Assembly (NCBI RefSeq): GCF_022919215.1
Contig: NZ_CP095046.1
Span: 5,694,501-5,758,500, forward strand
Source of the DNA: Hymenobacter cellulosilyticus
GTDB lineage: Bacteria; Bacteroidota; Bacteroidia; Cytophagales; Hymenobacteraceae
Direction: 5' to 3'
Length of the DNA stretch: 64,000 nucleotides
Below the pieces are notes generated by a model that saw only the letters and a list, made by a program, of their open reading frames with translations, had not been told where the DNA came from and did no database searches. The number at the start of each line of letters is the position of its first letter. Position 1 is the stretch's first letter. The translations under genes and the position numbers were made by a program. Below, piece after piece: positions 10,613-19,646 of this stretch.

Positions 10613-10654
10613 TAATGAAAAGCCTGCGGAACGCCTGTTCCGCGGGCTTTTCAT
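10613..10654. terminator. Terminator after rlmB
   Basis: Near-perfect 19-bp stem AATGAAAAGCCTGCGGAAC/GTTCCGCGGGCTTTTCATT with a 4-base loop. Confidence 0.8.
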
Positions 10655-10794
10655 TTATAGCGCAACCCCAAAGCCTGCCTACGAACAGAATTGATTTTAG
10701 CAATGCGCTGCAACTTTTGGCCCCACCCTGGGCTCCTATTTCTAGTTCGTGGGCGTATTCCGCCTTTTCCCGCCAACCGCTATTCCTATTCATC

Positions 10795-11462
10795 ATGCTG
10801 AAAACTACCCTGACTGCGGCCCTTCTAACTGGTTTTACCTTTGCGGCTCATGCCCAGGACCAGCCCCACCGTTTTGAGGCGGGCCTGGAGGTGGTCAATT
10901 ATTCCCCTTCGCCAAGCAGACGTATAACTACGCCAGCAGCCAACTCAACGATAAAGCTCAATGGGCATCGGGAGCGGTGTTCCGCTACAACCTCGGACGC
11001 TTCGGTTTGCGCTCCGGCGTTAGCTACAATACCGGCAAAGACAATACCGGAACCGTCAATAACTGCGCCGACTGTCCCGTAGGCGGGTCGACAGGGAAAG
11101 ACCTGCGGCTGCGGCTCGGGGCCCAGTACTCCCCTATTGCTACGGCCCCGTGGCTGTATGTCTTCAGCGACTTTTATTACCGCCGCTTCACCTCCGAGAG
11201 CAATTATACCGGCGGCCTTTGCGGCTGCCTGAACACGGATGTAGCCGTGAAATCCAATGGGGTAGGCAACAGTACCGGCTTAGGCTTCAGAATTCGCACT
11301 TGGAAGCACTTTTACCTGAACCCGGAGGTGTACTACGACGTGCTTCGTGCGCCCAACTCCGTCAGCAGCAATGACCGAACCTCGGGCTTTAACCAGCACT
11401 ACGAAACCCGCACCAAACTCCAAGCTCCGGCCGTCCGCGTTAATGCCATTATAGCTTTCTAG
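10795..11462 (+). CDS. Predicted outer-membrane beta-barrel protein (frame break)
   Basis: A signal peptide (MLKTTLTAALLTGFTFAAHA, cut near QDQ) is followed by alternating strands: VFRYNLGRFGLRSGVSYNT, KDLRLRLGAQYSP, WLYVFSDFYYRRF, GLGFRIRTWKHFYLNPEVYYDVL and a C-terminal VRVNAIIAF ending in Phe. This is a small barrel of about 222 residues. The frame breaks at the C run 10904-10907; one C gives VNYSPFAKQTYNY. The function is not recognisable. The start is the ATG right before the signal peptide, not the longer reading that begins in the rlmB terminator. Confidence 0.75.
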
Positions 11463-11492
11463 TCCGGCCAATTCCGGTTTGGGGTATAAAGA

Positions 11493-11525
11493 AAAGGCCC
11501 GCTGCACGATGCAGCGGGCCTTTTT
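11493..11525. terminator. Bidirectional terminator between convergent genes
   Basis: Perfect stem AAAGGCCCGCTGC/GCAGCGGGCCTTT with a 5-base loop between the barrel gene (plus) and manC (minus). Confidence 0.85.
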
Positions 11526-11549
11526 GTATAGCAGTTGAGCAGGTGGAGG

Positions 11550-12641
11550 TTAGTTGTAGCCAGTGCCTTTTTTCGACTTCACGTCGGCTACGAATTCCTT
11601 CACGCGCTGCTCTTCCGTGCGCTTGCAGATCAGCAGCACGTTGTCGTACTCGGCTATGATATAGCCGTCGAGGCCCTGCACCACTACGAGGCGCTCCGAA
11701 GGCGTTTTGATGACGCACTCCCGCGTGTCGTAGAGCAGCGCGTCGCCGTCTACCACGTTGTTGTCGGCGTCGTGGTGGCCCATGCGGTGCAGGGAGTCCC
11801 AGGTGCCCAAGTCGCTCCAGCCAAAGTCGGCGGGCAGCACGTACACGTTGTCAGCCTTTTCCATCACCCCATAGTCGATGCTGATGTTGCGGCAGCGGGT
11901 GTAGGCCTGGGCAATAAAATCCGCTTCCTGCTCGGTGCCCAACTCACTGATGCCTTCATCGAATACCTCGGCAATGTCGGCCAGGTACTGATGGAAAGCG
12001 TGAATAATAACGTCGGCGCGCCACACAAACAGGCCCGAATTCCACAGAAAGTCACCGCTTTCCACAAACATGCGGGCCAGCTCCAGATTCGGCTTTTCGG
12101 TGAAGGTCTTAACCTTCTTTACGCCCCGGGGCAGGCCGCTCTTGCTGTCCTCGTCGATGTACTGAATGTAGCCGTAGCCGGTATCGGGGCGGGACGGCTG
12201 AATGCCCAGGGTGAGCAGTACATCGTGGTTTTCGGCCACTTCCACCGCCTGACGAATGATGGTTCGGAATTCTTCCTCGTGCAGCACGGCGTGGTCAGCG
12301 GGCGTCACAATGATAGTCGCCTTGGGGTTGCGCTTGGCAATGCAGTAGCTGGCATAAGCAATGCAGGGCGCCGTATTCCGGCCAATAGGCTCACCCAGGA
12401 TCTGGCTGGGGGGCAGCTCGGGCAGGTGCTGCTGCACCAGATCCATATAGTCGCGGTTGGTGACCACGAAGACGTTGTCGGCGGGGCAGATTTCCTTGAA
12501 CCGGTCTACGGTAAGCTGGAGCATGGAGCGACCCACGCCCATTACATCGTGAAACTGCTTGGGCAGGTGCGTGCGGCTGAAAGGCCAGAAGCGGCTGCCA
12601 ATGCCGCCGGCCATCACGACGAGGAACGTATTCTGATTCAT
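11550..12641 (-). CDS. manC: Mannose-1-phosphate guanylyltransferase
   Basis: The 363-residue enzyme makes GDP-mannose from mannose-1-phosphate and GTP for surface polysaccharide and glycoprotein synthesis. It begins MNQNTFLVVMAGGIGSRFWP, the nucleotidyltransferase glycine-rich loop, followed by LPKQF. Later motifs are TPADHAV, FTEKP and WNSGLFVWR. It lacks the C-terminal isomerase domain of bifunctional ManC/AlgA proteins. ATG 12641 was chosen over a start 15 codons upstream because MNQNTFLVVMAGG is the normal N-terminus and the -7 element lies just beyond it. Confidence 0.94.
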   Translation of the reverse strand: MNQNTFLVVMAGGIGSRFWPFSRTHLPKQFHDVMGVGRSMLQLTVDRFKEICPADNVFVVTNRDYMDLVQQHLPELPPSQILGEPIGRNTAPCIAYASYCIAKRNPKATIIVTPADHAVLHEEEFRTIIRQAVEVAENHDVLLTLGIQPSRPDTGYGYIQYIDEDSKSGLPRGVKKVKTFTEKPNLELARMFVESGDFLWNSGLFVWRADVIIHAFHQYLADIAEVFDEGISELGTEQEADFIAQAYTRCRNISIDYGVMEKADNVYVLPADFGWSDLGTWDSLHRMGHHDADNNVVDGDALLYDTRECVIKTPSERLVVVQGLDGYIIAEYDNVLLICKRTEEQRVKEFVADVKSKKGTGYN

Positions 12642-12683
12642 CAGAAAAAGCTGATTAAAGTGTAATACCAGGTTTGGGGAAAA

Positions 12684-12691
12684 CAAACATA
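12684..12691 (-). promoter_or_regulatory. -7 element of the manC promoter
   Basis: Read on the minus strand, TATGTTTG matches TAnnTTTG exactly, 42 bases before the manC ATG in an AT-rich gap. The nearest TTG is about 24 bases upstream, slightly long. Confidence 0.5.
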
Positions 12692-12723
12692 GTATTTAAT
12701 CGTAAATAAATGTAACAATTTTA

Positions 12724-13701
12724 CTACACCAAGCCTTCGCGTAGTAAATCGTGCAAGTGAATGAACCCACTAAATTGCCCATTTTCCGTGACAATCAACT
12801 GGGTGATGTTCCGGCTCTGCATCCGCACCAGCGCCTCGGCCGCAAAGTCTTCCACATCGATGGTCATGGGCTGTGGCGTCATGATGTCGCGGGCCCGCAC
12901 GTCTTCCAGCCGGGTGAAGTTGGTGAGCATACGCCGCAGGTCGCCGTCAGTAATAATACCCAGCAGGTGCCCGTCGGCTAGAGCCAGCACAGCCGTGGCC
13001 CCGAGGCGCTTGCCCGATATTTCCAGGATGATGTCCTTGAGCGGGGCGTTTTCCAGCACTTGAGGGGTCTGGTTTTGCCGGCTCAGGTCGCCTACTTTCA
13101 GGTACAGCTTCTTACCCAGCGTGCCACCGGGATGCAGGCGGGCAAAGTCGGCGGAGGTGAACTCGCGCGACTCGAGCAGGCACACGGCCAGCGCGTCGCC
13201 CAGGGCCAGGGCGGCGGTGGTGCTGGTCGTGGGCGCCAGGTTGTGCGGACAGGCCTCCTTAGTCACGGGGGCGTGCAACACGTAGTCGGCCTGCACGCCT
13301 AGGTAGGAGTCGGCATTGCTGACCAGGGCCGCCAGCGGCACGCCCTTGCGCTTCAGCAGCGGCACCAGCACTTTTATTTCGGGCGTGTCGCCGCTCTTGC
13401 TGATGGCAATGACGAAATCCTCGGGCTGAATCATGCCCAGGTCGCCGTGAATGGCATCGGCGGCGTGCATAAACAGCGCGGGCGTGCCCGTGGAGTTCAA
13501 TGTGGCCACCATTTTGCCCGCAATGTGGGCACTCTTTCCGATGCCGGTAACCACGACTCTACCCCGTAAAGAGAGTATGGCGGCTACGCATTGTGCAAAA
13601 TCCGGCGTCAGGGCAATGGCCTCGGCCACACCCCGAACGGCGTCAGCTTCTTCGAGAAGCACTTTTTTTGCAATTGTGTTGGTGTCGTTCTGCTGTTTCA
13701 A
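12724..13701 (-). CDS. kdsD: D-arabinose-5-phosphate isomerase (KdsD/KpsF/GutQ family)
   Basis: The 325-residue protein interconverts ribulose-5-P and arabinose-5-P, the first step to KDO of the LPS inner core. The SIS domain (about 35-170) has VVTGIGKSAHIAGKMVATLNSTG and AISKSGDTPEIKVL; two CBS domains follow (about 205-325; TDGDLRRML in the first). LHPGGTLGKKL is the family linker. It is a neighbour of manC and on the same strand as other sugar-nucleotide genes, and it diverges from recQ across a shared 77-base gap. Confidence 0.94.
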   Translation of the reverse strand: MKQQNDTNTIAKKVLLEEADAVRGVAEAIALTPDFAQCVAAILSLRGRVVVTGIGKSAHIAGKMVATLNSTGTPALFMHAADAIHGDLGMIQPEDFVIAISKSGDTPEIKVLVPLLKRKGVPLAALVSNADSYLGVQADYVLHAPVTKEACPHNLAPTTSTTAALALGDALAVCLLESREFTSADFARLHPGGTLGKKLYLKVGDLSRQNQTPQVLENAPLKDIILEISGKRLGATAVLALADGHLLGIITDGDLRRMLTNFTRLEDVRARDIMTPQPMTIDVEDFAAEALVRMQSRNITQLIVTENGQFSGFIHLHDLLREGLV

Positions 13702-13711
13702 TCTAAATTTG
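13679..13711 (+). promoter_or_regulatory. Putative recQ promoter overlapping the kdsD start
   Basis: TTG at 13679-13681, a 22-base spacer, then a perfect TAAATTTG at 13704-13711, about 67 bases before the recQ ATG. A dyad CAATCTA-N8-TAGATTG (13699-13720) covers the -7 box and the kdsD start codon and could coordinate the two divergent genes. Confidence 0.45.
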
Positions 13712-13778
13712 TCTAGATTGAGTAACCAACACTAGCTGTGCTGGTGCTCAAGTCTGCAACTCAAAAGAGCAAGTGGAA

Positions 13779-15980
13779 ATGTCGATGCCAGCGGTAAAAC
13801 AAGCAGTCAAGCGAGAGGCTGATCTGAAAGGCAAGTTAAAGGAAGTTTTTGGGTACGGTCAGTTTCGTGGTACCCAGGAAGCCATCATTCAGAACGTCAT
13901 CGAGGGCAACAACACCTTCGTGATAATGCCCACTGGCGCCGGTAAGTCCTTGTGCTACCAGCTGCCCGCGCTGATTCTGCCCGGCACGGCCATCGTTATT
14001 TCGCCCCTGATTGCCCTGATGAAAAATCAGGTGGATCAGCTCAACGCCTTCGGGGTAAACGCCCAGTTTCTGAACTCGACCCTGTCGAAGTCGGAGATGA
14101 ACCGGGTGAAAAAGGACGTCATCAGCGGCGAAGTAAAGCTGCTGTATGTGGCGCCCGAGAGCCTGACCAAAGACGAAACCATCGACTTCCTGCAGAAGGC
14201 CACCATTAGCTTCGTGGCTATTGATGAGGCCCACTGTATTTCGGAGTGGGGCCACGACTTCCGCCCCGAGTACCGCCGCATCCGGGGCATTATCGACAAT
14301 ATCGGACAGGTACCGATTATTGCCCTCACGGCCACGGCCACGCCCAAGGTGCAGCTCGACATCCAGAAGAACCTGCAGATGGACGAGGCTTCGGTGTTCA
14401 AGACCTCGTTTAACCGCACCAACCTCTATTACGAGGTGCGGCCCAAGCACAACACCAAGAAGCAGCTGATTCAGTATGTGAAGCAGCATAAGAACAAGGC
14501 GGGCATCGTGTACTGCCTCTCCCGCAAGAAGGTGGAGGAAATTGCCGAGCTGCTGCGCGTCAATGACGTGAAGGCTCTGCCCTACCACGCCGGCCTCGAC
14601 CCGCACGTGCGCATGGCCAACCAGGACGCCTTCCTCAACGAAGAGGCCGACGTGATTGTGGCGACCATTGCCTTCGGTATGGGCATCGACAAGCCCGACG
14701 TGCGCTTCGTGATTCACTACGACACGCCCAAGTCTATTGAGGGCTACTACCAGGAAACCGGCCGCGGCGGCCGCGACGGCCTGGAAGGCAACTGCCTGAT
14801 GTTCTACAGCTACGACGACATCGTGAAGCTGGAGAAGTTCAACAAGGACAAGCCCGTGACGGAGCGCGACAACTCCAAGCTGCTGCTGCAGGAAATGGCT
14901 AACTACGCCGACTCGGCCGTGTGCCGCCGCAAGCAGCTGCTGCACTACTTCGGCGAGCATTTCGAGAAGGACTGCGGCTTTTGCGACAACTGCAAGCACC
15001 CCAAGGAGCGCTTCGAGGCCAAAGACGAGGTACTGATGGCCCTGAAAGCCGTGGTGCAGACCGAGGAGCGCTTCGGCATCGAGCACATCGGCACCGTGCT
15101 CATGGGTATGAACAACGCCCACGTGGAAAGCTACGGCCATAACGCCCTGCCAATTTATGGCGTAGGCAAAGACCACGACGCGGCCTTCTGGCACTCGTTG
15201 CTGCGCCAGACCTTGCTGAATGGCTTCCTGGAAAAGGATATTGAAAACTTCGGGGTAGTGAAAATTTGCCCCAAAGGCTTAGATTTCATTGAGAATCCGC
15301 ATTCAATCAAACTCACCAAGGACCACAACTACGAGGAAGAGGTGAAAGAAGAGCAAGAAAAAGAGGAAGTCCAGGAAGCCGCGGGTCACGACGCCGCCCT
15401 TTTTGAGATGCTGAAATCCTTGCGCAAGAAGATAGCCAAGGAGAAGAACCTGCCCCCCTACGTGCTGTTTCAGGACCCGAGCCTGAAGGAAATGGCCACG
15501 ACCTTCCCTACCAAGATGGACGACCTCGCCCACGTGGGCGGTGTGGGCCTGGGCAAGGCGCAGAAGTTTGGCCAGCCCTTCCTGGCGCTGATCCAGAAGT
15601 ACGTCGACGAAAACGACATCGTGACGGCTGCCGACGTGGTGGTCAAATCGGCCGTCAACAAGTCGAAGATCAAGATCTACATCATTCAGCAGATCGATAA
15701 GAAGATGGACCTGGAGGAGATTGCCGCCTCCAAGGGTATCGATATGCGGGAGCTGATGGAGGAGATTGAGCACATCTGCTACTCCGGTACCAAGCTCAAC
15801 CTCGACTACTACATCGACGGGGTGCTCGACCAGGACCGGCAGGACGAAATCACCGACTATTTCCTGCAGGCCAGCACCGACAACATTGCCGTGGCCCTCA
15901 AGGAGCTCGGCCCCGATGAGTACACCGAGGAAGACCTGCGCCTGATGCGCATCAAGTTCCTGAGCGAATACGCCAACTAG
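13779..15980 (+). CDS. recQ: ATP-dependent DNA helicase RecQ
   Basis: This 3'-5' helicase of 733 residues acts in recombination and fork repair. Walker A MPTGAGKSLCYQLPA near residue 48, DEAHCISEWGHDFRPEY near 148, TATATP, QETGRGGRDG (motif VI) and the RecQ-specific zinc cysteines (CRRKQLLHYFG, CGFCDNCK) are present. A winged helix, an acidic linker (EEEVKEEQEKEEVQE), an HRDC domain (about 545-620) and a further C-terminal helical region follow. ATG 13779 is used; an in-frame GTG at 13773 would add two residues. Confidence 0.97.
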   Translation: MSMPAVKQAVKREADLKGKLKEVFGYGQFRGTQEAIIQNVIEGNNTFVIMPTGAGKSLCYQLPALILPGTAIVISPLIALMKNQVDQLNAFGVNAQFLNSTLSKSEMNRVKKDVISGEVKLLYVAPESLTKDETIDFLQKATISFVAIDEAHCISEWGHDFRPEYRRIRGIIDNIGQVPIIALTATATPKVQLDIQKNLQMDEASVFKTSFNRTNLYYEVRPKHNTKKQLIQYVKQHKNKAGIVYCLSRKKVEEIAELLRVNDVKALPYHAGLDPHVRMANQDAFLNEEADVIVATIAFGMGIDKPDVRFVIHYDTPKSIEGYYQETGRGGRDGLEGNCLMFYSYDDIVKLEKFNKDKPVTERDNSKLLLQEMANYADSAVCRRKQLLHYFGEHFEKDCGFCDNCKHPKERFEAKDEVLMALKAVVQTEERFGIEHIGTVLMGMNNAHVESYGHNALPIYGVGKDHDAAFWHSLLRQTLLNGFLEKDIENFGVVKICPKGLDFIENPHSIKLTKDHNYEEEVKEEQEKEEVQEAAGHDAALFEMLKSLRKKIAKEKNLPPYVLFQDPSLKEMATTFPTKMDDLAHVGGVGLGKAQKFGQPFLALIQKYVDENDIVTAADVVVKSAVNKSKIKIYIIQQIDKKMDLEEIAASKGIDMRELMEEIEHICYSGTKLNLDYYIDGVLDQDRQDEITDYFLQASTDNIAVALKELGPDEYTEEDLRLMRIKFLSEYAN

Positions 15981-15995
15981 AGCCACAATTTAGAA

Positions 15996-16110
15996 CGTCA
16001 TGTCGACCATTCTGCGCTTCAAGCAGAGAGGAGACATCTCGCGTGCTGACGTTGCCAGAGTAATCTAGTCACTATTGCACGCGAGATGTCTCCCGTTGGT
16101 CGACATGACG
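15996..16110. repeat. 115-bp palindromic repeat element
   Basis: Two nested perfect inverted repeats: outer CGTCATGTCGACCA (15996-16009) with TGGTCGACATGACG (16097-16110), inner GGAGACATCTCGCGTGC (16030-16046) with GCACGCGAGATGTCTCC (16077-16093). The apex of about 30 bases is unpaired. It has no coding capacity and sits just after recQ. The design resembles REP/MITE-like intergenic elements; I recall similar palindromes in Hymenobacter genomes, but only one copy is visible here. Confidence 0.7.
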
Positions 16111-16125
16111 CTTTACTTTACTATA

Positions 16126-16170
16126 CCCAGCCAAAAAGCCACCTCTGCCGGGGTGGCTTTTTGGCTGGGT
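16126..16170. terminator. Long terminator hairpin after recQ
   Basis: Perfect 19-bp inverted repeat ACCCAGCCAAAAAGCCACC/GGTGGCTTTTTGGCTGGGT with a 7-base loop. The A5 and T5 tracts lie inside the stem, as in other terminators of this window. Confidence 0.7.
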
Positions 16171-16232
16171 AAGAATAGGATTCTTTTCAGGCTACGGGGT
16201 GGGGTGTGCAAAACATGCCGACGATTGAGTCA

Positions 16233-16298
16233 ACTCTTGGGCAGGACTTGTCCAACTCTTGCCCAAGAGTGGAGCAAAACATCCTAATGTTTTGCTCC
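16233..16298. other. Two adjacent perfect hairpins in the gap before the M3 peptidase
   Basis: ACTCTTGGGCA (16233-16243) pairs with TGCCCAAGAGT (16260-16270). Directly after it GGAGCAAAACAT (16271-16282) pairs with ATGTTTTGCTCC (16287-16298). The sequence CAACTCTTG also occurs twice as a direct repeat (16231, 16253). No T tract follows, so neither is a normal terminator. I see no credible gene from 15981 to 16469. Confidence 0.5.
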
Positions 16299-16469
16299 AA
16301 ACCCGCCAATGACTTTGAGTACTCTTCGGAAAGGCTGTTTGCAGGCTCTGGGGGCATTTTTGCAGGAAGCCGACGTGGAAGGCAAGCAGCCCGCCGGGCA
16401 GAATCGTGTAATTAGACTATTCCGGTGCCTGCGTATCTTGGGCTCTGCATCTCCCTAACTCCACTTTCT

Positions 16470-18557
16470 ATGCTTCACCTCTCCTCTTCCAGGGCCCGGC
16501 AACTCGGCTTTACGGCCCTGGCCAGCTTGGCAAGTCTGCTGAGCACGGCCGCCGACAAACCCGCGCCGCCCACCAACCCGCTCACGCCGGGCTTCAACCA
16601 GGTTATCGACTTTCGGCGGGCTACCAAAGCCGACGTGAAGCAAGCTACCGACATGGTCATCAGCGACACCAAGGCGTCGTTGCAGGCCATCTATAAGGTG
16701 CCGGCCACTAAGCGCACCTTCGCCAACACCATGCTGGCCCTCGACAACCTGGGCGACCATATCGGCAATGTGGCCGGGCCCATCAGCATCCTGTTTAATG
16801 CCAGCCCCGACTCGGCTATCCGCAACCAGGCCCAGCGCAGCATTGCCCAGATCAGCAAGTACGGCAACGAGCTGGAGCTCGATGAGCAACTGTACCGGGC
16901 GGTGAAGGACTACTCCAAGACCAAGGAAGCCCAGAGCCTGACCGGGGCCCGCAAGAAGTACCTGACCGAAACGGTGGAGGACTACGAGCGCAACGGTTTT
17001 GCCCTCACGCCCGAGAAACGCAAGGAATTGCAGGCCATCAATGACAAAATCGGGGATTTGAGCCTGGCCTTCGGGGCCAACATTGCCAAGGATCAGGGCT
17101 TTTTGCTGGTGAATGCGGCCGACATGAAGGGCCTGCCCGAGGACTACATCAAGAGCCGCCCCAAGGCCGGCGACGCCTACCGCATCGGGCTGGACGGCCC
17201 CGCTTACGGCACCTTTATGAAGTATGCCGAGTCGGATGCCCTGCGCAAGCAACTCTACATCTTATATAACAACCGCGCCGCCGACAAAAACCTCGACGTA
17301 CTGAAGCAGTTGCTGGTAGAGCGTCAGAAAAAGGCCACGCTGCTGGGCTACAAGACCTATGCTGCCTACCAAACCAGTTCGCGCATGGCCAAAACGCCCG
17401 AAACGGTGTGGGCCTTCGAAACCAAGCTGGTAGACCGGGTAAAGCAGAAAAGCCAGCAGGATCTGGAGGAGCTTCTCGTGGTGAAGCGCGCCTACACCAA
17501 GGACCCCAGCGCCAAAACCATCAACGCCTGGGAAAGCGCCTTCTACAACAACCTGCTGATGAAGGACAAGTACAAGCTCGACGCCGAGAAAGTGAAAGAG
17601 TATTTCGAGGTGAGCAAGGTGGTGGATGGCCTGTTTCAGACCACGCAGAGCCTGTTTGCCCTGAAGTTTAACGAGGTGAAAGACCCCTCGGTGTGGCACA
17701 AAGATGCCCGCATGTTTGAGGTGCAGCGCGACGGTAAGCTCATCGGCCGCTTCTACATCGACCTGTTTCCGCGCGACAACAAGTACACCCACGCCGCCTG
17801 CTTCGGGGTGAGCAGCGGCAAGGCCACGCCCAAGGGCTACCAGCTGCCCCAGGCCGTGCTGCTGTGCAACTTTAACCCACCCGCCGCCGGCAAGCCCGCT
17901 TTGATGAGCCACTCGCAGGTCGTAACCTTCTTCCACGAGTTTGGTCACGTGATGCACAACCTGCTGACCACGGCTGAGCTCAGCAGCCAATCGGGCACCA
18001 GCGTGAAGCGCGACTTCGTGGAAGCTCCCTCCCAGATTCTGGAGAACTGGGCCTGGAACTATGACGCCCTGAAGACCTTTGCCAAGCATTACCAGACCAA
18101 CGAAGTGCTGCCCAAGGATTTATACGACAAGATGTGGGCGGCCCGCAACGTGGGCTCCGGCATCGGTGCTTCCCAGCAGATTCTGTACGGCACGCTCGAC
18201 ATGACCCTGCACGATAAGTTTGACCCCAACGGCACCGAGACGACCACCGACGTGGTGAAGCGCCTGCAAAACCAGATTACGCCCTTCGCCTACCTCGACG
18301 GCACCAACATGCAGGCTGCTTTTGGCCACCTCACCGGCTACGGCGCCGGCTATTACGGCTATATGTGGTCCAAGGTGTACGCCGAGGATATGTTCTCCGT
18401 GTTTGAGAAGAACGGCATTATGGATCAGAAAACCGGTCTGCGTTACCGAGACATGATCCTGGCCCGCGGCGGCACCGATGAGGAATATAACCTGGTGAAG
18501 GCCTTCCTGGGCCGGGAGCCCAACCAGGACGCCTTCTTCAAGTCGCTGGGCTTGTAA
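16470..18557 (+). CDS. M3 family metallopeptidase (oligopeptidase A / Dcp-like)
   Basis: A zinc oligopeptidase of 695 residues. Motif FFHEFGHVMHNLL near residue 488 gives both zinc histidines, and EAPSQILENW follows at the normal spacing with the third ligand. The N-terminus has a basic start and hydrophobic stretch (RARQLGFTALASLASLLSTAAD) that reads as a signal peptide, so it is probably periplasmic and degrades short peptides. ATG 16470 is chosen over an in-frame start 15 codons upstream because it places the charged n-region correctly. It is transcribed alone and ends at a strong hairpin. Confidence 0.93.
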   Translation: MLHLSSSRARQLGFTALASLASLLSTAADKPAPPTNPLTPGFNQVIDFRRATKADVKQATDMVISDTKASLQAIYKVPATKRTFANTMLALDNLGDHIGNVAGPISILFNASPDSAIRNQAQRSIAQISKYGNELELDEQLYRAVKDYSKTKEAQSLTGARKKYLTETVEDYERNGFALTPEKRKELQAINDKIGDLSLAFGANIAKDQGFLLVNAADMKGLPEDYIKSRPKAGDAYRIGLDGPAYGTFMKYAESDALRKQLYILYNNRAADKNLDVLKQLLVERQKKATLLGYKTYAAYQTSSRMAKTPETVWAFETKLVDRVKQKSQQDLEELLVVKRAYTKDPSAKTINAWESAFYNNLLMKDKYKLDAEKVKEYFEVSKVVDGLFQTTQSLFALKFNEVKDPSVWHKDARMFEVQRDGKLIGRFYIDLFPRDNKYTHAACFGVSSGKATPKGYQLPQAVLLCNFNPPAAGKPALMSHSQVVTFFHEFGHVMHNLLTTAELSSQSGTSVKRDFVEAPSQILENWAWNYDALKTFAKHYQTNEVLPKDLYDKMWAARNVGSGIGASQQILYGTLDMTLHDKFDPNGTETTTDVVKRLQNQITPFAYLDGTNMQAAFGHLTGYGAGYYGYMWSKVYAEDMFSVFEKNGIMDQKTGLRYRDMILARGGTDEEYNLVKAFLGREPNQDAFFKSLGL

Positions 18558-18574
18558 GCTTCGTTTGCATCATA

Positions 18575-18613
18575 CAAAAAAGGCCCGGTAGCAGCTGCTA
18601 CCGGGCCTTTTTA
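18575..18613. terminator. Bidirectional terminator
   Basis: Perfect GC-rich stem AAAAAGGCCCGGTAGCAGC paired with its complement and flanked by T runs, between the convergent M3 peptidase and bacilliredoxin genes. Confidence 0.85.
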
Positions 18614-18633
18614 TTGGCAAGCACTAAAGCAAT

Positions 18634-19056
18634 CTAGCAGTACTCTTCGAAAGCGCCCTGCAGGTTGTCGACAATGCGCATCAGGTCGTTGCCTTCGATG
18701 TGGTGCCGCTCGATGACGTGCACCAGCTCGCCGTCTTTGAACAAAGCAATGCTGGGCGACGAGGGAGGATAGGGCAGCATATGCTCCCGGGCCTTGGCTA
18801 CGGCTTCGGTTTCCATGCCGGCAAATACGGTTACGAGCTTGGCAGGCTTCTTCTCGGAGCTCGACACGGCCATTTTCAGGGCGGGGCGGGCTTTGGCGGC
18901 GGCGCAGCCGCAGACCGAGTTAACGGCCAGCAGCACCGTGCCGCTCTGGGTGTTCAAAACCGAATCAACTTCTTCGGGGGTCATCAGTTGCTCGAAGCCG
19001 GCCGACGTGAGGTCTTGCCGGATAGGAGCCACCATGTATTCAGGATACGTTGCCAT
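18634..19056 (-). CDS. BrxA/BrxB family bacilliredoxin
   Basis: The 140-residue thioredoxin-fold protein has the CGC active site at residues 49-51 within VNSVCGCAAAKARPAL and the typical start YMVAPIRQDLTSAGFEQL. Bacilliredoxins remove bacillithiol from oxidised protein cysteines in low-GC Gram-positives; many Bacteroidota make bacillithiol and carry a homologue. ATG 19056 is favoured over an upstream frame with no family similarity. The C-terminus (RHHIEGNDLMRIVDNLQGAFEEYC) is complete. Confidence 0.92.
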   Translation of the reverse strand: MATYPEYMVAPIRQDLTSAGFEQLMTPEEVDSVLNTQSGTVLLAVNSVCGCAAAKARPALKMAVSSSEKKPAKLVTVFAGMETEAVAKAREHMLPYPPSSPSIALFKDGELVHVIERHHIEGNDLMRIVDNLQGAFEEYC

Positions 19057-19223
19057 TGGTAAAGAATGGGCTGAAAGTGAGAATGAAAAATCAGAAGAAA
19101 GGGCCCGGAGGCCGGACAAAAATACGCAAACTCCAGGCGCCGCGCTTGCATAAACCGCCGGCGGCCCGAATGGTTAGCTCCCTAACAACGCTTCGTGTAT
19201 TTCCTGTTCAATATATTCGCCCC

Positions 19224-19523
19224 ATGACTTACGAATTCTTCGTGGCCAGCCTGGCCGCACCTGAGCCCCCGGCGGGCGTGTCGGACGTGTTGCGCGGCCT
19301 CTGGCACGCCGGCCGGCAGGAGTGGAACCCCGCCCATCAACTGGCGCAGGCCAATGAGCAAGACGCTTTGCACAACTGGCTGCACGCCTACCTTCACCGC
19401 CAGGAAGGCGACCTGGGCAATGCCGCTTACTGGTACCGCCGCGCCGGTCGGCCGGTGGTTACGGGGCCGCTGGTGCAGGAATGGGAAGATATGGTGCGGG
19501 CCCAGCCGGACATTACGTCCTAG
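19224..19523 (+). CDS. Conserved-looking hypothetical protein, 99 aa
   Basis: I do not recognise a named family. The protein is soluble and acidic, rich in Trp, His and Ala, with a helical-repeat-like segment HNWLHAYLHRQEGDLGNAAYWYRRAGRP. An ATG 168 bases from the divergent bacilliredoxin gene gives a clean start; the upstream extension in the same frame is Lys/Pro-rich and looks like read-through of the gap. GC-biased third positions support coding. Confidence 0.6.
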   Translation: MTYEFFVASLAAPEPPAGVSDVLRGLWHAGRQEWNPAHQLAQANEQDALHNWLHAYLHRQEGDLGNAAYWYRRAGRPVVTGPLVQEWEDMVRAQPDITS

Positions 19524-19646
19524 CCGCTACTGACGAGTTAAGGTGAGTCTTGCCAAAGTGCTATTGACAAGAAAGAATTGTCGTAGTTGGGGCGTTAGAC
19601 CAAATAAAAGTACATTTAAGGAGTCAGGTTCCTCCATTTACAGGTT

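Noticed and set aside
13836..15194. 452-aa minus-strand reading frame opposite recQ
   Set aside because: It lies wholly opposite recQ, its composition (Val/His/Gln/Gly-rich) is the usual antisense shadow of a GC-rich gene, and it has no recognisable domain.
16075..16415. Two short frames (70 and 69 aa) between recQ and the M3 peptidase
   Set aside because: They run through the palindromic repeat, the terminator and the hairpins; the codon pattern differs from neighbours.
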